NCBI GenBank assembly: GCA_036381195.1
Contig: DASVDH010000035.1
Coordinates: 30,542 to 94,541, forward strand
Direction of reading: 5' to 3'
From: RSA9 sp036381195
GTDB lineage: Bacteria > Gemmatimonadota > Gemmatimonadetes > Longimicrobiales > RSA9
Length of the DNA stretch: 64,000 nucleotides
Positions 51,876 through 60,658 of this stretch are shown here, piece by piece. The notes below the pieces were generated by a model. It worked only from the letters and a program-made list of their open reading frames with translations, had not been told where the DNA came from and searched no databases. Position 1 is the first letter of the stretch. Every line of letters starts with the position of its first letter. The position numbers and the translations under genes were made by a program.

Positions 51876-52244
51876 CTACTGCCACACCTCCCGGTACTCC
51901 GCGTATACGCCGGGCGCGGCCGGCACGAGCAGTCGGTCGTACGGGGGCTCGTCCCACGCGAAGGTGTAGACCGGCCGCGCGCCGACGGAGCCGGCCGGCC
52001 GCAGGGCCGACGCCGGCACCGTGTGCCGGGTTGCCGTGATCATCCAGTCGCGACCGGCGATGCCCGGGATCTCCAGCGGCAACCCGGCGGGCGGCTCCGT
52101 CGGAACCCGGCTCGTCTGCTCCACCAGCGGCTTCGGTGGCTGGGTCCGGGCCTCCTCGACCGGGATCGGCGTGGGGAACCCGTTGCAGCCGGCCGCGCCG
52201 GCCGCTGCCAGAATCAGCACGGCGATTGCCGTTCTTTTCTCCAT
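51876..52244 (-). CDS. Small lipoprotein, function unknown
   Basis: 122 residues from ATG 52244, with GGAGG upstream. The signal MEKRTAIAVLILAAAGAAGC ends in a lipobox Cys. The mature part is Pro-rich, then has MITATRHTVPASAL and YTFAWDEPPYDRLLVP. No family is recognised. It is 127 bases upstream of the Tat-exported dehydrogenase subunit, and could be cotranscribed. Confidence 0.6.
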   Translation of the reverse strand: MEKRTAIAVLILAAAGAAGCNGFPTPIPVEEARTQPPKPLVEQTSRVPTEPPAGLPLEIPGIAGRDWMITATRHTVPASALRPAGSVGARPVYTFAWDEPPYDRLLVPAAPGVYAEYREVWQ

Positions 52245-52400
52245 TTCCGCGCCTCCGTTGACGCGCAACCCGTGGTGACCCATCGTTGGCGCCAGGATAA
52301 TCGCATCTCGTGCCCCGCGGCGCCACCCATTCCGGACAGGGGCGCCCGGCGCCCGGTTCGGCCCGCGGGGCCATGCCGCGGCGGGAACCGAGGAGGACCC
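52245..52400. promoter_or_regulatory. Divergent intergenic region
   Basis: GATAAT (52296-52301) is a good -10 for the rightward gene; the matching -35 region (around 52273-52278, TGGTGA) is weak. Nothing else is recognised. Confidence 0.35.
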
Positions 52401-52880
52401 ATGCGAATCGCTCTCGATCCCGTGCCGCTCGTCGTGGGAATCTACGCGCACGTGAGCGAGGTGCTGGGCAGGGCGGCCGAGCGGCGCGCCGCGGAGACGG
52501 CCGAGGCGCTGGGCCGGCGGTACGGCCGGCAACAGGCAGAGGCGGCGGACCGCGAGGTGCAGCACCTGGTGCGCCTCCTGCACTCCGATCTCAAGACCGC
52601 GGACAAGCTGCTGCGCAAGACGTCGGACGTCTGGGAGATCTCGCGCGAGACGGATCTCGTCACGCTCGTGATCCAGCCGCGCGGCCAGCAGCCGGAGCCA
52701 CGCGCCTACGTGCTCCTGCGGCCGGACGACGTGCGAGCCCTCCTCGTGTCCATCCGCGATGCCGCCCGCGGCGCCGGGCAGGACGCGGATACGCTCGGGC
52801 AGCTCGAGCGCGCCGCGGAGGCGATCGAAGCCCGCCCCGGCGACTACCTCGCCTTTGGCTTCGACCCCTGGCAGAGCTGA
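52401..52880 (+). CDS. Hypothetical cytoplasmic protein, 159 residues
   Basis: From ATG 52401 behind AGGAGGA. It has no signal or membrane segment. The first 80 residues are helical and charged (GRAAERRAAETAEALGRRYGRQQAEAADREVQHLVRL, shown here in part as one long helix), followed by a small beta region (LVTLVIQPRGQQPEPRAYV). I do not recognise a family. It ends 11 bases before the protease gene. Confidence 0.6.
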   Translation: MRIALDPVPLVVGIYAHVSEVLGRAAERRAAETAEALGRRYGRQQAEAADREVQHLVRLLHSDLKTADKLLRKTSDVWEISRETDLVTLVIQPRGQQPEPRAYVLLRPDDVRALLVSIRDAARGAGQDADTLGQLERAAEAIEARPGDYLAFGFDPWQS

Positions 52881-52891
52881 GCCCTCCCGTC

Positions 52892-55800
52892 GTGTCGCTC
52901 CGCCCACTCCGATCGGCCTGGCTCACGGCCGCACTCCTGCTCGCCGCTGCCCGCGGCGGCCTGGCGCAGGGAGCGCAGCGCATCGACCCCGCGCTGCGCT
53001 TCGCGCTCCGCGTCGCGGCGCGTGGCGCCCCGGCGGCCGCGCGGGCCCTCCCGGCCCACAGGCCGCCCGGCGTCCTGGCCGCCGGCCCGGATGCCGCGCT
53101 CGTCGTGCCGGGGCTCGCCGCGCTGGACCCCGTCGGCCCCGACGGGCGGCCCACCGTTCGGGTGCTGGCCCGCATCGGGCCCGGGGGTGAAGCCGCGCTG
53201 CGGCGCGCGGGCGCCCGGGTGGGGGCGCGCGCCGGGAACATCGTGTCCGCCCGCGTGCCGGTGGACGGGCTGGCGGACCTGGCCGGCGATCCGGCGATCC
53301 TCCGCATCGAGGCGGCGGCTGCGCTTCGATCCGGCGGGGCGACAGGCCTCGCGCGCGCTCTCGGCCGGCGATCGGAGACAGCCGCCGGGCGTCGCAGCCC
53401 GTTTCGCCTCGCTCCGGGCGTTCCCGGCGCGTCCCCCCTGCGGCCCGCCGGCCTGCAGGGGCCGCACGGGCGCCCCTCGCTGATCGCGCCCGGCCTCGCG
53501 GCCTCCGCAATCCTCGCCAACGACATCGGCGTGGAGCAGATCGGCGTCGAGCGCCTGCGCCAGCGCACCGGCGACGGCTTCCTCGGCCTGGCCGGCCAGG
53601 GCGTGATCGTCGGCATCTACGACACCGGCCTCGATCTCGAGCACGCAGACTTCCGCAACGCCGAGGGCGGAACGCGCGTGCTGTTCGCCTGGGACCAGTC
53701 CGACAGCAGCTCGACCCGGAACCCACCCGGGCGGATCGGGAGCGACGTCTTCGGTTACGGCCACGAGTGCAGCGCCGCCAACATCGATGCGGGCGCATGC
53801 CCCCTCGTGGACAACATCGGGCATGGCACCCACGTCGCCGGAACGGCCGCCGGCACGGGTGCCGGGACGGGCAACGGCCTGCCCGCCGGTCGCTACCCGG
53901 GGGTCGCGCCCGCGGCCGACCTGATCGTGGTGAAGGGCGGAGAGGGGAACTTCACGGCGGATCGCGTGCTGGATGGCGTGGCGTACATCTTCGATCGGGC
54001 CGCGGAGCTCGGCCGCCCCGCCGTCGTCGTGCTCTCCCTGAGCACGCAGGCCGGCCCGCACGATGGCTCGACGCTGCTCGAGCAGGCACTGGACTCGCTC
54101 AGCGGGCCCGGCCGCATCATCGTCGCGGCGGCAGGCAACTGGGGCAATAACGACAACGCACGACCCGGGGTCCCGCAGCCCGCGACCCACTCCCACGGCG
54201 TCGCGGCGCAGGGTGCGGTCGTGGACCACGGGCTGCGCATCCCGGCCTACACGCCGAACCCCGGCAGCATCAGCGACGCCGCCGCGCTCGAGCTCTGGTA
54301 CGATGGCGCGGACGAGCTCGGCGTGACCATCATCTCGCCCCGCGGGGACAGCGTTGCGGTCGCGACCGGGGACAGCGCGGTCGTTGCGACGCCGGGCGGC
54401 GCCATCTACGTGAACAACGCATCCGCCGGCCCGAATCCCGAGAACGGGGACCGCCAGGCGCTGATCATCCTCTTCGACTCGACCGAGGCGGCGCCGCCGG
54501 ACACCGGTCTGTGGACCATCCGGGTCCGGGGCGACGCGGTCGCCGCCTCCGGCGAGCATCATCTCTGGCTGGTCGGCGCGTCGTTCGAGAACCCGACGCG
54601 CCCCGCCCGCCTCGATCCGGCCAGCAACACGCACCTGGTCGGCTCGCCGGGGACCGCCACGCGCGTCATCACAGCCGCCGCGTTCGTGACACGGCACGAG
54701 TGGGTGGGCCTGGAGGGCGACCCCGTCGGCTCCCCGTTCCGCGAGACGCTGGGAGACATCGCGTTCTTCAGCCCGCCCGGCCCGCGGAGGGACGGCGTCC
54801 TCAAGCCCGACGTCGCCGCGCCCGGCAAGTTCACCATCTCCGCACGGGCGCGAAACGGCCAGATCTGGCGGGACTTCCCGGATTTCGTGGAAGCGGATGG
54901 CGTCCACGGCGCGCTGCTCGGCACGAGCATGGCCGCCCCGCACGTGGCGGGCGGGATCGCCCTCCTGTTGCAGCTCCTCCCCGACCTCGACCCCGAGGCC
55001 GCGCGCGGCCTGCTCACGGCGAACGCGCGGCAGGACGCCTTCACCGCCCATCCGTATACCGGCGAGCCGGACGGCGTGCCGAACGCACAGTGGGGCCACG
55101 GGAAGCTGGCCGTGGAGCGCGCGGTCTGGTCGCTCGGGCTCCCGGCCGGCGCGCTCACCCTGGACGTGACGCCCCTGCCCGCGCCGGCGCACCTCGCCGG
55201 CGCACGCGGCGCCCGCGTGCCGCTCTTCCGGCTGAACGCCGCGGCGGACTCGGCCGAGGCCGTCGCCCTGGAGCGGCTCGCGTTCGAGTTGACCGGCACC
55301 GATGCCGGCGCGTCTCTCGTCCTGATCCACGACCAGGATGCGGACGGAGACGCCGACCCCGACGAGCCCGTGCGCGCTTCCGTGCCCGTCCCGCTCGCCG
55401 GTGGCCCGGTCACGGCCCGGATCGAGCCCGGCCCCGTCGTGCCCGCCGGCGCATCGCAACAGTTCCTGCTCGCCCTCGAGATGAGCGGCGCCGCGCCCAA
55501 CGGGGCCCGCTTCTCTGCGCGCTACCTGCCGGGCGAGACGCGCACGCTGGGCACTCTCTCCGGCGCCAGGGACCGGTTCCAGGGCCCGGTCGCCGTCGTG
55601 GAGTCAGGGGAGCGGACGACGTCGCTCGTCGAGCCCGGCGAGCGGCTCGCCCTCTCGGCGAACCCCGTGCGCGCGGCGCCGCTCATCATCAGCTACGCCG
55701 CCCGCCCGCGTGCAGCCGCCATCTACAGCATCGCCGGCCAGCGCGTCCGCGACCTCGCCGGCGCGCTGGGGGAGGGAAGCGCCGCGTGGGACCTCCGCAA

Positions 55801-55897
55801 CGACCGGGGCGCGGCAGTCGCATCCGGCGCGTACTACCTCGTGCTCGAGTTCCCGGGAGAGCGCGTGGTCCGCAAGCTGTTCGTGGTCCGGCCATGA
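52892..55897 (+). CDS. Secreted subtilisin-like serine protease with FlgD/Por-type tail
   Basis: 1001 residues from GTG 52892. A signal peptide ends near GLAQG. The S8 catalytic triad is D244 (GIYDTGLDL), H311 (GHGTHVAG) and S679 (GTSMAAPHVAGG); the long gap between His and Ser holds a beta insertion. The last 80 residues (YSIAGQRVRDL, AAWDLRNDRGAAVASGAYY, ERVVRKLFVVR) are a FlgD-Ig/Por-secretion-tail-like domain, typical of proteins exported through or anchored to the outer membrane in Bacteroidota-related phyla. The next gene, a PorV-like barrel, overlaps its stop (ATGA). Confidence 0.88.
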   Translation: MSLRPLRSAWLTAALLLAAARGGLAQGAQRIDPALRFALRVAARGAPAAARALPAHRPPGVLAAGPDAALVVPGLAALDPVGPDGRPTVRVLARIGPGGEAALRRAGARVGARAGNIVSARVPVDGLADLAGDPAILRIEAAAALRSGGATGLARALGRRSETAAGRRSPFRLAPGVPGASPLRPAGLQGPHGRPSLIAPGLAASAILANDIGVEQIGVERLRQRTGDGFLGLAGQGVIVGIYDTGLDLEHADFRNAEGGTRVLFAWDQSDSSSTRNPPGRIGSDVFGYGHECSAANIDAGACPLVDNIGHGTHVAGTAAGTGAGTGNGLPAGRYPGVAPAADLIVVKGGEGNFTADRVLDGVAYIFDRAAELGRPAVVVLSLSTQAGPHDGSTLLEQALDSLSGPGRIIVAAAGNWGNNDNARPGVPQPATHSHGVAAQGAVVDHGLRIPAYTPNPGSISDAAALELWYDGADELGVTIISPRGDSVAVATGDSAVVATPGGAIYVNNASAGPNPENGDRQALIILFDSTEAAPPDTGLWTIRVRGDAVAASGEHHLWLVGASFENPTRPARLDPASNTHLVGSPGTATRVITAAAFVTRHEWVGLEGDPVGSPFRETLGDIAFFSPPGPRRDGVLKPDVAAPGKFTISARARNGQIWRDFPDFVEADGVHGALLGTSMAAPHVAGGIALLLQLLPDLDPEAARGLLTANARQDAFTAHPYTGEPDGVPNAQWGHGKLAVERAVWSLGLPAGALTLDVTPLPAPAHLAGARGARVPLFRLNAAADSAEAVALERLAFELTGTDAGASLVLIHDQDADGDADPDEPVRASVPVPLAGGPVTARIEPGPVVPAGASQQFLLALEMSGAAPNGARFSARYLPGETRTLGTLSGARDRFQGPVAVVESGERTTSLVEPGERLALSANPVRAAPLIISYAARPRAAAIYSIAGQRVRDLAGALGEGSAAWDLRNDRGAAVASGAYYLVLEFPGERVVRKLFVVRP

Positions 55898-56853
55898 GCG
55901 CGTGCGCCAGAACCGCCGGCTGCGCGCTCGCGCTGCTCCTCGCGGGCGGCGTGCCTCTGCGCGCGCAGGACGGGGCGGGGTCTTCCGCCGCGATCCTGCT
56001 GCAGCTCGCCCCCGCGCCCCGGCCGCTCGCGCTCGGCGGCGCCTACGCGGCCCTCGGCTCGGACGCGTACGCGCTCTTCTACAACCCCGCCCGGCTCGCC
56101 GGCGCGGGTCGTGCCGTCGGCGCGGCGTACCGGGCGTACCCGGCCGGCGTCGCGGCCGGCTCGCTCGCCGGCGTCCTGCCGTTCGGCCGCTTCTCGCTCG
56201 CGCTCGGCGTGCACTACCTCGATCTCGGGGAGGTGGAGGTCCTCGAGCCGGATCCGGCCTACGCCGGCCAGCGCGGGCGGCCGACCGGCGAAAGCGTCGG
56301 CGGGGGAGAGGTCGTGGCGTCGGCAGGCGCTGCCGTTGCGGTCACGCCCGTGCTCGCCATCGGCGTCGCGGGGAAGGTGCTCCACACCGGGCTCGCCGGG
56401 GAGTCCGATGCCGGCGTGGCCGCGGACGTGGGCGCGTCCGCGGGCCTGTTCGGCGGCCGCCTGCGCGTCGGCGCCGCGCTCCAGAACCTGGGGCCGGCAA
56501 TGGGACCGGGCCGGGCCGCGCCCCTGCCGAGGACGCTCCGCGCCGGCGCCGCCCTCGAGCTCGGCGCCGCCGGTCCTGGCATCCACACCGCCTTTGCCGC
56601 CGAGGCGGTGCACCTCGAGGGCCGCGCATCCCTCGCAGCCGGCCTGGAGCTGGGCTACCGGGACGGGCGCGGCCTCGGCCTGCTCGCCCGCGCGGGTTTC
56701 GATGCCCGCGCCCGCGAGCGGGACGCGGCTTCGCCCGTGACCGTGGGAGGCGGGGTCGTGCTCGGCGGGTTCCGCGTGGATTACGCGTACCGCGCGGTCG
56801 GTCCGCTCGGCGGGACCCACCACTTCGGCTTCACGTTCCGCGACGGCACCTGA
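55894..56853 (+). CDS. PorV/UPF0164-like outer-membrane barrel protein
   Basis: 319 residues with a Sec signal ending near PLRAQ. The opening LQLAPAPRPLALGGAYAALGSDAYALFYNPARLAG is the hallmark of PorV/PorQ/UPF0164 proteins (FadL-like barrels). Strands continue to GTHHFGFTFRDGT. PorV carries cargo with a C-terminal tail to its attachment site in the type IX system. Here it is coupled to a protease with such a tail, so the pair may be shuttle and cargo. No other type IX genes are in the window. Confidence 0.75.
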   Translation: MSACARTAGCALALLLAGGVPLRAQDGAGSSAAILLQLAPAPRPLALGGAYAALGSDAYALFYNPARLAGAGRAVGAAYRAYPAGVAAGSLAGVLPFGRFSLALGVHYLDLGEVEVLEPDPAYAGQRGRPTGESVGGGEVVASAGAAVAVTPVLAIGVAGKVLHTGLAGESDAGVAADVGASAGLFGGRLRVGAALQNLGPAMGPGRAAPLPRTLRAGAALELGAAGPGIHTAFAAEAVHLEGRASLAAGLELGYRDGRGLGLLARAGFDARARERDAASPVTVGGGVVLGGFRVDYAYRAVGPLGGTHHFGFTFRDGT

Positions 56854-56869
56854 AGGAGGGGACGATGGA

Positions 56870-56885
56870 CGCGGCGGGGGCCGCG
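56870..56885. terminator. Short hairpin between convergent genes
   Basis: CGCGGC (56870-56875) pairs with GCCGCG (56880-56885) around GGGG. It sits in the 39-base gap between two converging stops. Weak evidence. Confidence 0.3.
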
Positions 56886-56892
56886 CGCCGCG

Positions 56893-58017
56893 TCAGCCCG
56901 CGAGCGCCTCCAGCAACTGCCTGCCCGCCGCTTCCACCTGCCAGCGCCGGACCCCCGGGATCCCCAGCAGCGCGCTCTCCGTCCGCGGCTTGTGGCGCGC
57001 CAGCTCCTCGAGCTGCGCACGCGGCATGAGGAAGCCGCGGTCCAGCCCGAGCGTGTCCGCCGCGGCATCCCGCGCGGCCCTCAGCCGCTCGACCAGCGCC
57101 TCGAACTCCGGGTCCGGCGGCGGCCGCCGCGGCCCACGGGGCCGGACGGGAAGCTCGGCCTCCGGCAGGGCGCGCGCGCGTTGCAGCGCATCCAACAACT
57201 CCTCGCCGAACCGCTCGGCCACGGAGCGTGGCACGGCCCGCAGCCTGGCCAACGCGGCCGTGCTGGCCGGCATCTGGCGGGCAAGCTCGATCATTGCTTC
57301 GTTGGTCAGCACGCGGAAGGGCGCCACGTCCCGCTCCTCGGCCGTGCGCTCGCGCCACTGGAACAGCTCCCGCAGCGCCGCGAGCTGGCGGGGCTTCAGG
57401 TCCCGCGTGCCCTTCAGCCGCAGGTAGCCCTTCCCATCCTGTGCCGGCGCGCTCCAGACCTGCGCTTCCGCGATCCGGAACTCCTCTTCCGCCCACGCCA
57501 GCCGGCCTCGCATTTCCAGCTCCGTCCGCAGCCGGTCCCGGAGCGTCGGCAGATGGCGCGTGTCGGCCGCCGCATACTCGAGCAGGTCCTCCGGCAACGG
57601 CCGCTGGGCCCAGTCCGCCCTCTGGTGCTTCTTCTCCAGGCGCACCCCGAGGTACTTCTCCGCCACGCTGGCAAGGCCGATCGCCCGCTCGCCCAGGAAC
57701 TCCGCCGCGATCTTCGTGTCGAACAGCCCCCGGACCGCCAGCCCGAAATCCCGGCTGAGGAGCCGCAGGTCGTAGTCCGCGTCGTGGAACACCACCTCCC
57801 GGGCCGGGTCGGCGAACAGCCCGGCGAGCGGCGAGAGGTCCGTGACCGCAAGGGTGTCCAGCACGTACGTCGCGGTGCGCGTCGCGAGCTGGAGGACGCA
57901 CACGCGATCCCGGTACCGGTGGTAGCCCGCCGCCTCCGTGTCCGCCGCCACGAGATCGGCGCCCCGCAGCGCCTCCGCCACTTCCGCCACCCGCTCGTTG
58001 CTCTGAACGTACTCCAT
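56893..58017 (-). CDS. rnd: RNase D-like 3'-5' exonuclease with HRDC domain(s)
   Basis: 374 residues from ATG 58017. The DEDDy motifs are DTEAAGYHRYRDRVCVLQLAT (exo I), FHDADYDLRLLSRDFGL (exo II) and YAAADTRHLP (exo III, Tyr and Asp). Residues 205-374 contain one or two HRDC-like helical domains (RELFQWRERTAEERDVAPFRVLTNEAM; a second near the end, PGVRRWQVEAAGRQLLEAL). The size and layout match RNase D, which trims tRNA and other small RNA ends. The start is divergent from the beta-lactamase-fold gene. Confidence 0.9.
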   Translation of the reverse strand: MEYVQSNERVAEVAEALRGADLVAADTEAAGYHRYRDRVCVLQLATRTATYVLDTLAVTDLSPLAGLFADPAREVVFHDADYDLRLLSRDFGLAVRGLFDTKIAAEFLGERAIGLASVAEKYLGVRLEKKHQRADWAQRPLPEDLLEYAAADTRHLPTLRDRLRTELEMRGRLAWAEEEFRIAEAQVWSAPAQDGKGYLRLKGTRDLKPRQLAALRELFQWRERTAEERDVAPFRVLTNEAMIELARQMPASTAALARLRAVPRSVAERFGEELLDALQRARALPEAELPVRPRGPRRPPPDPEFEALVERLRAARDAAADTLGLDRGFLMPRAQLEELARHKPRTESALLGIPGVRRWQVEAAGRQLLEALAG

Positions 58018-58039
58018 CGCCTCGATCCGCGAGCGCCGT

Positions 58040-58068
58040 TTGCGCCCGCGCCGTCTTGCTCTTAGGAT
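58040..58068 (+). promoter_or_regulatory. Candidate promoter of the 58104-64000 run
   Basis: TTGCGC (58040-58045) and TAGGAT (58063-58068) are 17 bases apart; the same -35 hexamer and spacing occur before the Fur-family gene. The expected start is about 30 bases before ATG 58104. Confidence 0.45.
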
Positions 58069-58103
58069 TCCCGCCGTCGACCCAACAACAGGACGCGAAC
58101 TCA

Positions 58104-59045
58104 ATGAGCCGTCACCGCACCTCGCTCACCACACTCACCACGCGCCTCTGGGCCATCGCTGCGGCGCTCGTGCCCGCAGCCACCGCCACCCCGGCCGCTG
58201 CCCAGCCGCGGCCGCTCGCCGCCCTGCGGCCCGCCCTCGAGGAGCGGATCGCCCGCCACGAGGGCACCGTCGGCGTCGCCGTGATCGATCTCGCGACCGG
58301 AGACACCCTCAGCATCCGCGGCGACGAGCCGTTCCCCACGGCCAGCATCATCAAGGTACCCGTTCTCGTCGAGGTTTTCCACCAGGTCGAGCACGGGCGC
58401 CTCCACCTCGACGATCCGATCGTCCTGCTCGACGTGGACAAGCGGCCGGGCTCCGGCCTGCTCCAGTACCTCACCGCGCCGCTCCAGATCACGGTGCGGG
58501 ACGCGGCCCTTCTCATGATCGCGCTCAGCGACAACACCGCGACCAATCTCCTCGTCGACAAGATCGGGATCCGGTCCGTCGGCGTCCGCATGGACTCCCT
58601 CGGGCTGCCCCGCACCGAGTTGCACAGCAAGGTCTTCGACCGCGCGAGCAGCATCGCGCCGGATTCCTCCGCCCGCTGGGGGCTCGGCGTCACCACGCCC
58701 AACGAGATGGCTCGGCTCCTCGCCATGATCTATCGCGGCGAGGCCGTCTCGCCGGAGGCCTCCAAGGAGATGATGCGGATGCTCCGTGCGCAGTTCTACG
58801 GGGAAGGCATTCCGCGCTACCTGCCGCCGGGCACCAGGGTCGCGCACAAGACCGGCTCCATCAACGAGTCTCGCCACGATTGTGGAATCGTCTCGTCGCG
58901 GGAGCCGCAGCGGGATTACGTGCTGTGCGTGCTGACCAAGGAGAACCGCGACACGAGCTGGCGGATCGACAACGAGGCCCACGTCCTGATCGCGGACCTC
59001 GCCCGCATCGTGCACGAGGGCCTCACGGGTACGGCCACGCAGTGA
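58104..59045 (+). CDS. Class A beta-lactamase-fold serine hydrolase
   Basis: 313 residues from ATG 58104 with a Sec signal ending near PAAAQ. The penicillin-recognising motifs are S81-I-I-K84, S142-D-N144 and K249-T-G251. The class A omega-loop motif with the deacylating Glu (ExxLN) is not apparent; the corresponding region reads LPRTELHSKVFD. It may therefore be a penicillin-binding-like or slow hydrolase and not a true beta-lactamase. It acts in the periplasm. Its stop overlaps the next start (GTGA). Confidence 0.82.
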   Translation: MSRHRTSLTTLTTRLWAIAAALVPAATATPAAAQPRPLAALRPALEERIARHEGTVGVAVIDLATGDTLSIRGDEPFPTASIIKVPVLVEVFHQVEHGRLHLDDPIVLLDVDKRPGSGLLQYLTAPLQITVRDAALLMIALSDNTATNLLVDKIGIRSVGVRMDSLGLPRTELHSKVFDRASSIAPDSSARWGLGVTTPNEMARLLAMIYRGEAVSPEASKEMMRMLRAQFYGEGIPRYLPPGTRVAHKTGSINESRHDCGIVSSREPQRDYVLCVLTKENRDTSWRIDNEAHVLIADLARIVHEGLTGTATQ

Positions 59046-60658
59046 GCGGCCCGCCGGTCCTCGTCCTCGCGCGGCGGATCCACACACTGGACCCTGCCGC
59101 CCCGGCGGACGTGCGTCCGCCCGACGCGCTGCTCGCGCGGCACGGCCGCATCCTCGCCGTGGGCGCGGCCGCCGAGCTGCGGAGCGCCGCGCCCGACGCG
59201 CAGACCCTCGACCTGCGCCCGGCCACGCTCACGCCCGGCCTCACGGATGCGCACATCCACCTGGTCGAGTGGGCGCTCGCGCGGCGCGAGGTGGATCTCT
59301 CCGCTGCCGACAGCCCCGAGGCCGCCGCGCGCATGGTCGCCTCGCACGCGGGCCAGGGCAGCGGCTGGGTGCGCGGACGCGGCTGGAACCCGCACCGCTG
59401 GGCGGCCGCGCCCACGCGTGAGCTGCTGGACCGGGTCGCTCCCGGCCGGCCGGTCGCGCTCCAGAGCCACGACATGCACGCCCTTTGGGTGAGCAGCGAG
59501 GCGCTCCGCCGCGCGGGCATCGACAGGGAGACGCCGGACCCGGACGGCGGCAGCATCGTCCGCGACGCGGCCGGCGAGCCCACCGGCCTCCTGCTCGAGC
59601 GCGCAGCCGAGCTGGTCGTTCGGTGCAGCCCGCCCGCCACGGATGCGGAGGTCCAGGCCGCCCTGCTGGATGCGCAGGCCGAGCTGCACCGGCTCGGCAT
59701 CACCGGCGTGCACTGCCTCCCAAACATCCACATCGCGGCGCCGGACCCGTTGCCCACCCTGGAGACCCTGCGCGCGCGCGGGCTGCTGCGCCTTCGCGTG
59801 CTCGCGCACCTTCCGCTTTCCGCGCTGGACGATGCGATCCGTCTCGGCGTGCGGAGCGGTTTCGGCGGCGAGTGGATCCGCATCGGCGCCATCAAGCTGT
59901 TCCTGGACGGCGCGCTCGGCTCGCGCACCGCATGGCTGCGCGAGCCCTACGTCGGTAGCACCGACCGCGGCATCCAGGTGCTGCCCGCCGCCGACTTCCG
60001 GGAGGCCGTGCGCCGCGCGGCCGCCGCGGGCCTCGCGACGGCCGTTCACGCCATCGGTGATGCGGCCGTCTCCCTCGCGCTGGACGTGCTGGCCGACCCC
60101 GCCGTGCGTGTCCCCGCGCTGCCGCACCGCATCGAGCACGTGCAGCTCTGTCCGCCCGAGCGCTTCGCGGAGCCCGGCCGCCACGGCATCACCGCCTCCG
60201 TGCAGCCGTGCCACCTGATCACCGATTGGCGACCCGCGGAGCGCCACTGGGGTCACGACCGCTGCCGCGGCGCCTACGCGTTCCGTTCGCTGCTCGCCGG
60301 CGGCGCGGTGCTCGCCTTCGGCTCCGACGCGCCGGTCGAGCCGGCCGACCCGCGCCTCGGCCTGTTCGCCGCCCTCGCCCGCCAGGACCTGGACGGCCAG
60401 CCGGCCGACGGTTGGTTTCCGGCCGAGCGGCTCGCCGCCCCGGAGGCGCTGCGCGCCTACACCGTTGGCCCGGCGCACGCCGCTGGCGCCATGGGAATGC
60501 AGGGAGTCCTCGCACCGGGCGCGTACGCGGATTTCGCCGCCTGGGAGCAGGACCCCCTCGAGCTCGCCGCCCCCGACGTCATGGGCCTCCGTTGCATGGC
60601 CACCGTCGTCGGCGGCGATGTCGTCTGGACTCGGACTTCGGAGCACGCTCACGCGTGA
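59042..60658 (+). CDS. YtcJ-like amidohydrolase
   Basis: 538 residues from GTG 59042. Metal motifs of the amidohydrolase-3 group are TPGLTDAHIHLVEWAL (HxH), ATAVHAIGDAAV, RIEHVQLC and GSDAPVEPADP (Asp). It has no signal peptide. Homologues hydrolyse N-formyl, N-acyl or lactam-like bonds; the substrate is not defined. It is coupled to the genes on both sides by GTGA overlaps. Confidence 0.85.
   Translation: MSGPPVLVLARRIHTLDPAAPADVRPPDALLARHGRILAVGAAAELRSAAPDAQTLDLRPATLTPGLTDAHIHLVEWALARREVDLSAADSPEAAARMVASHAGQGSGWVRGRGWNPHRWAAAPTRELLDRVAPGRPVALQSHDMHALWVSSEALRRAGIDRETPDPDGGSIVRDAAGEPTGLLLERAAELVVRCSPPATDAEVQAALLDAQAELHRLGITGVHCLPNIHIAAPDPLPTLETLRARGLLRLRVLAHLPLSALDDAIRLGVRSGFGGEWIRIGAIKLFLDGALGSRTAWLREPYVGSTDRGIQVLPAADFREAVRRAAAAGLATAVHAIGDAAVSLALDVLADPAVRVPALPHRIEHVQLCPPERFAEPGRHGITASVQPCHLITDWRPAERHWGHDRCRGAYAFRSLLAGGAVLAFGSDAPVEPADPRLGLFAALARQDLDGQPADGWFPAERLAAPEALRAYTVGPAHAAGAMGMQGVLAPGAYADFAAWEQDPLELAAPDVMGLRCMATVVGGDVVWTRTSEHAHA

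Noticed and set aside
52844..55459. 871-codon minus-strand frame opposite the subtilase gene
   Set aside because: Mirror of GC-rich codons; no start signal or domain.
52892..56853. Complete type IX secretion system
   Set aside because: Only a tailed protease and a PorV-like barrel are present; no SprA, PorU or GldKLMN genes are in the window.
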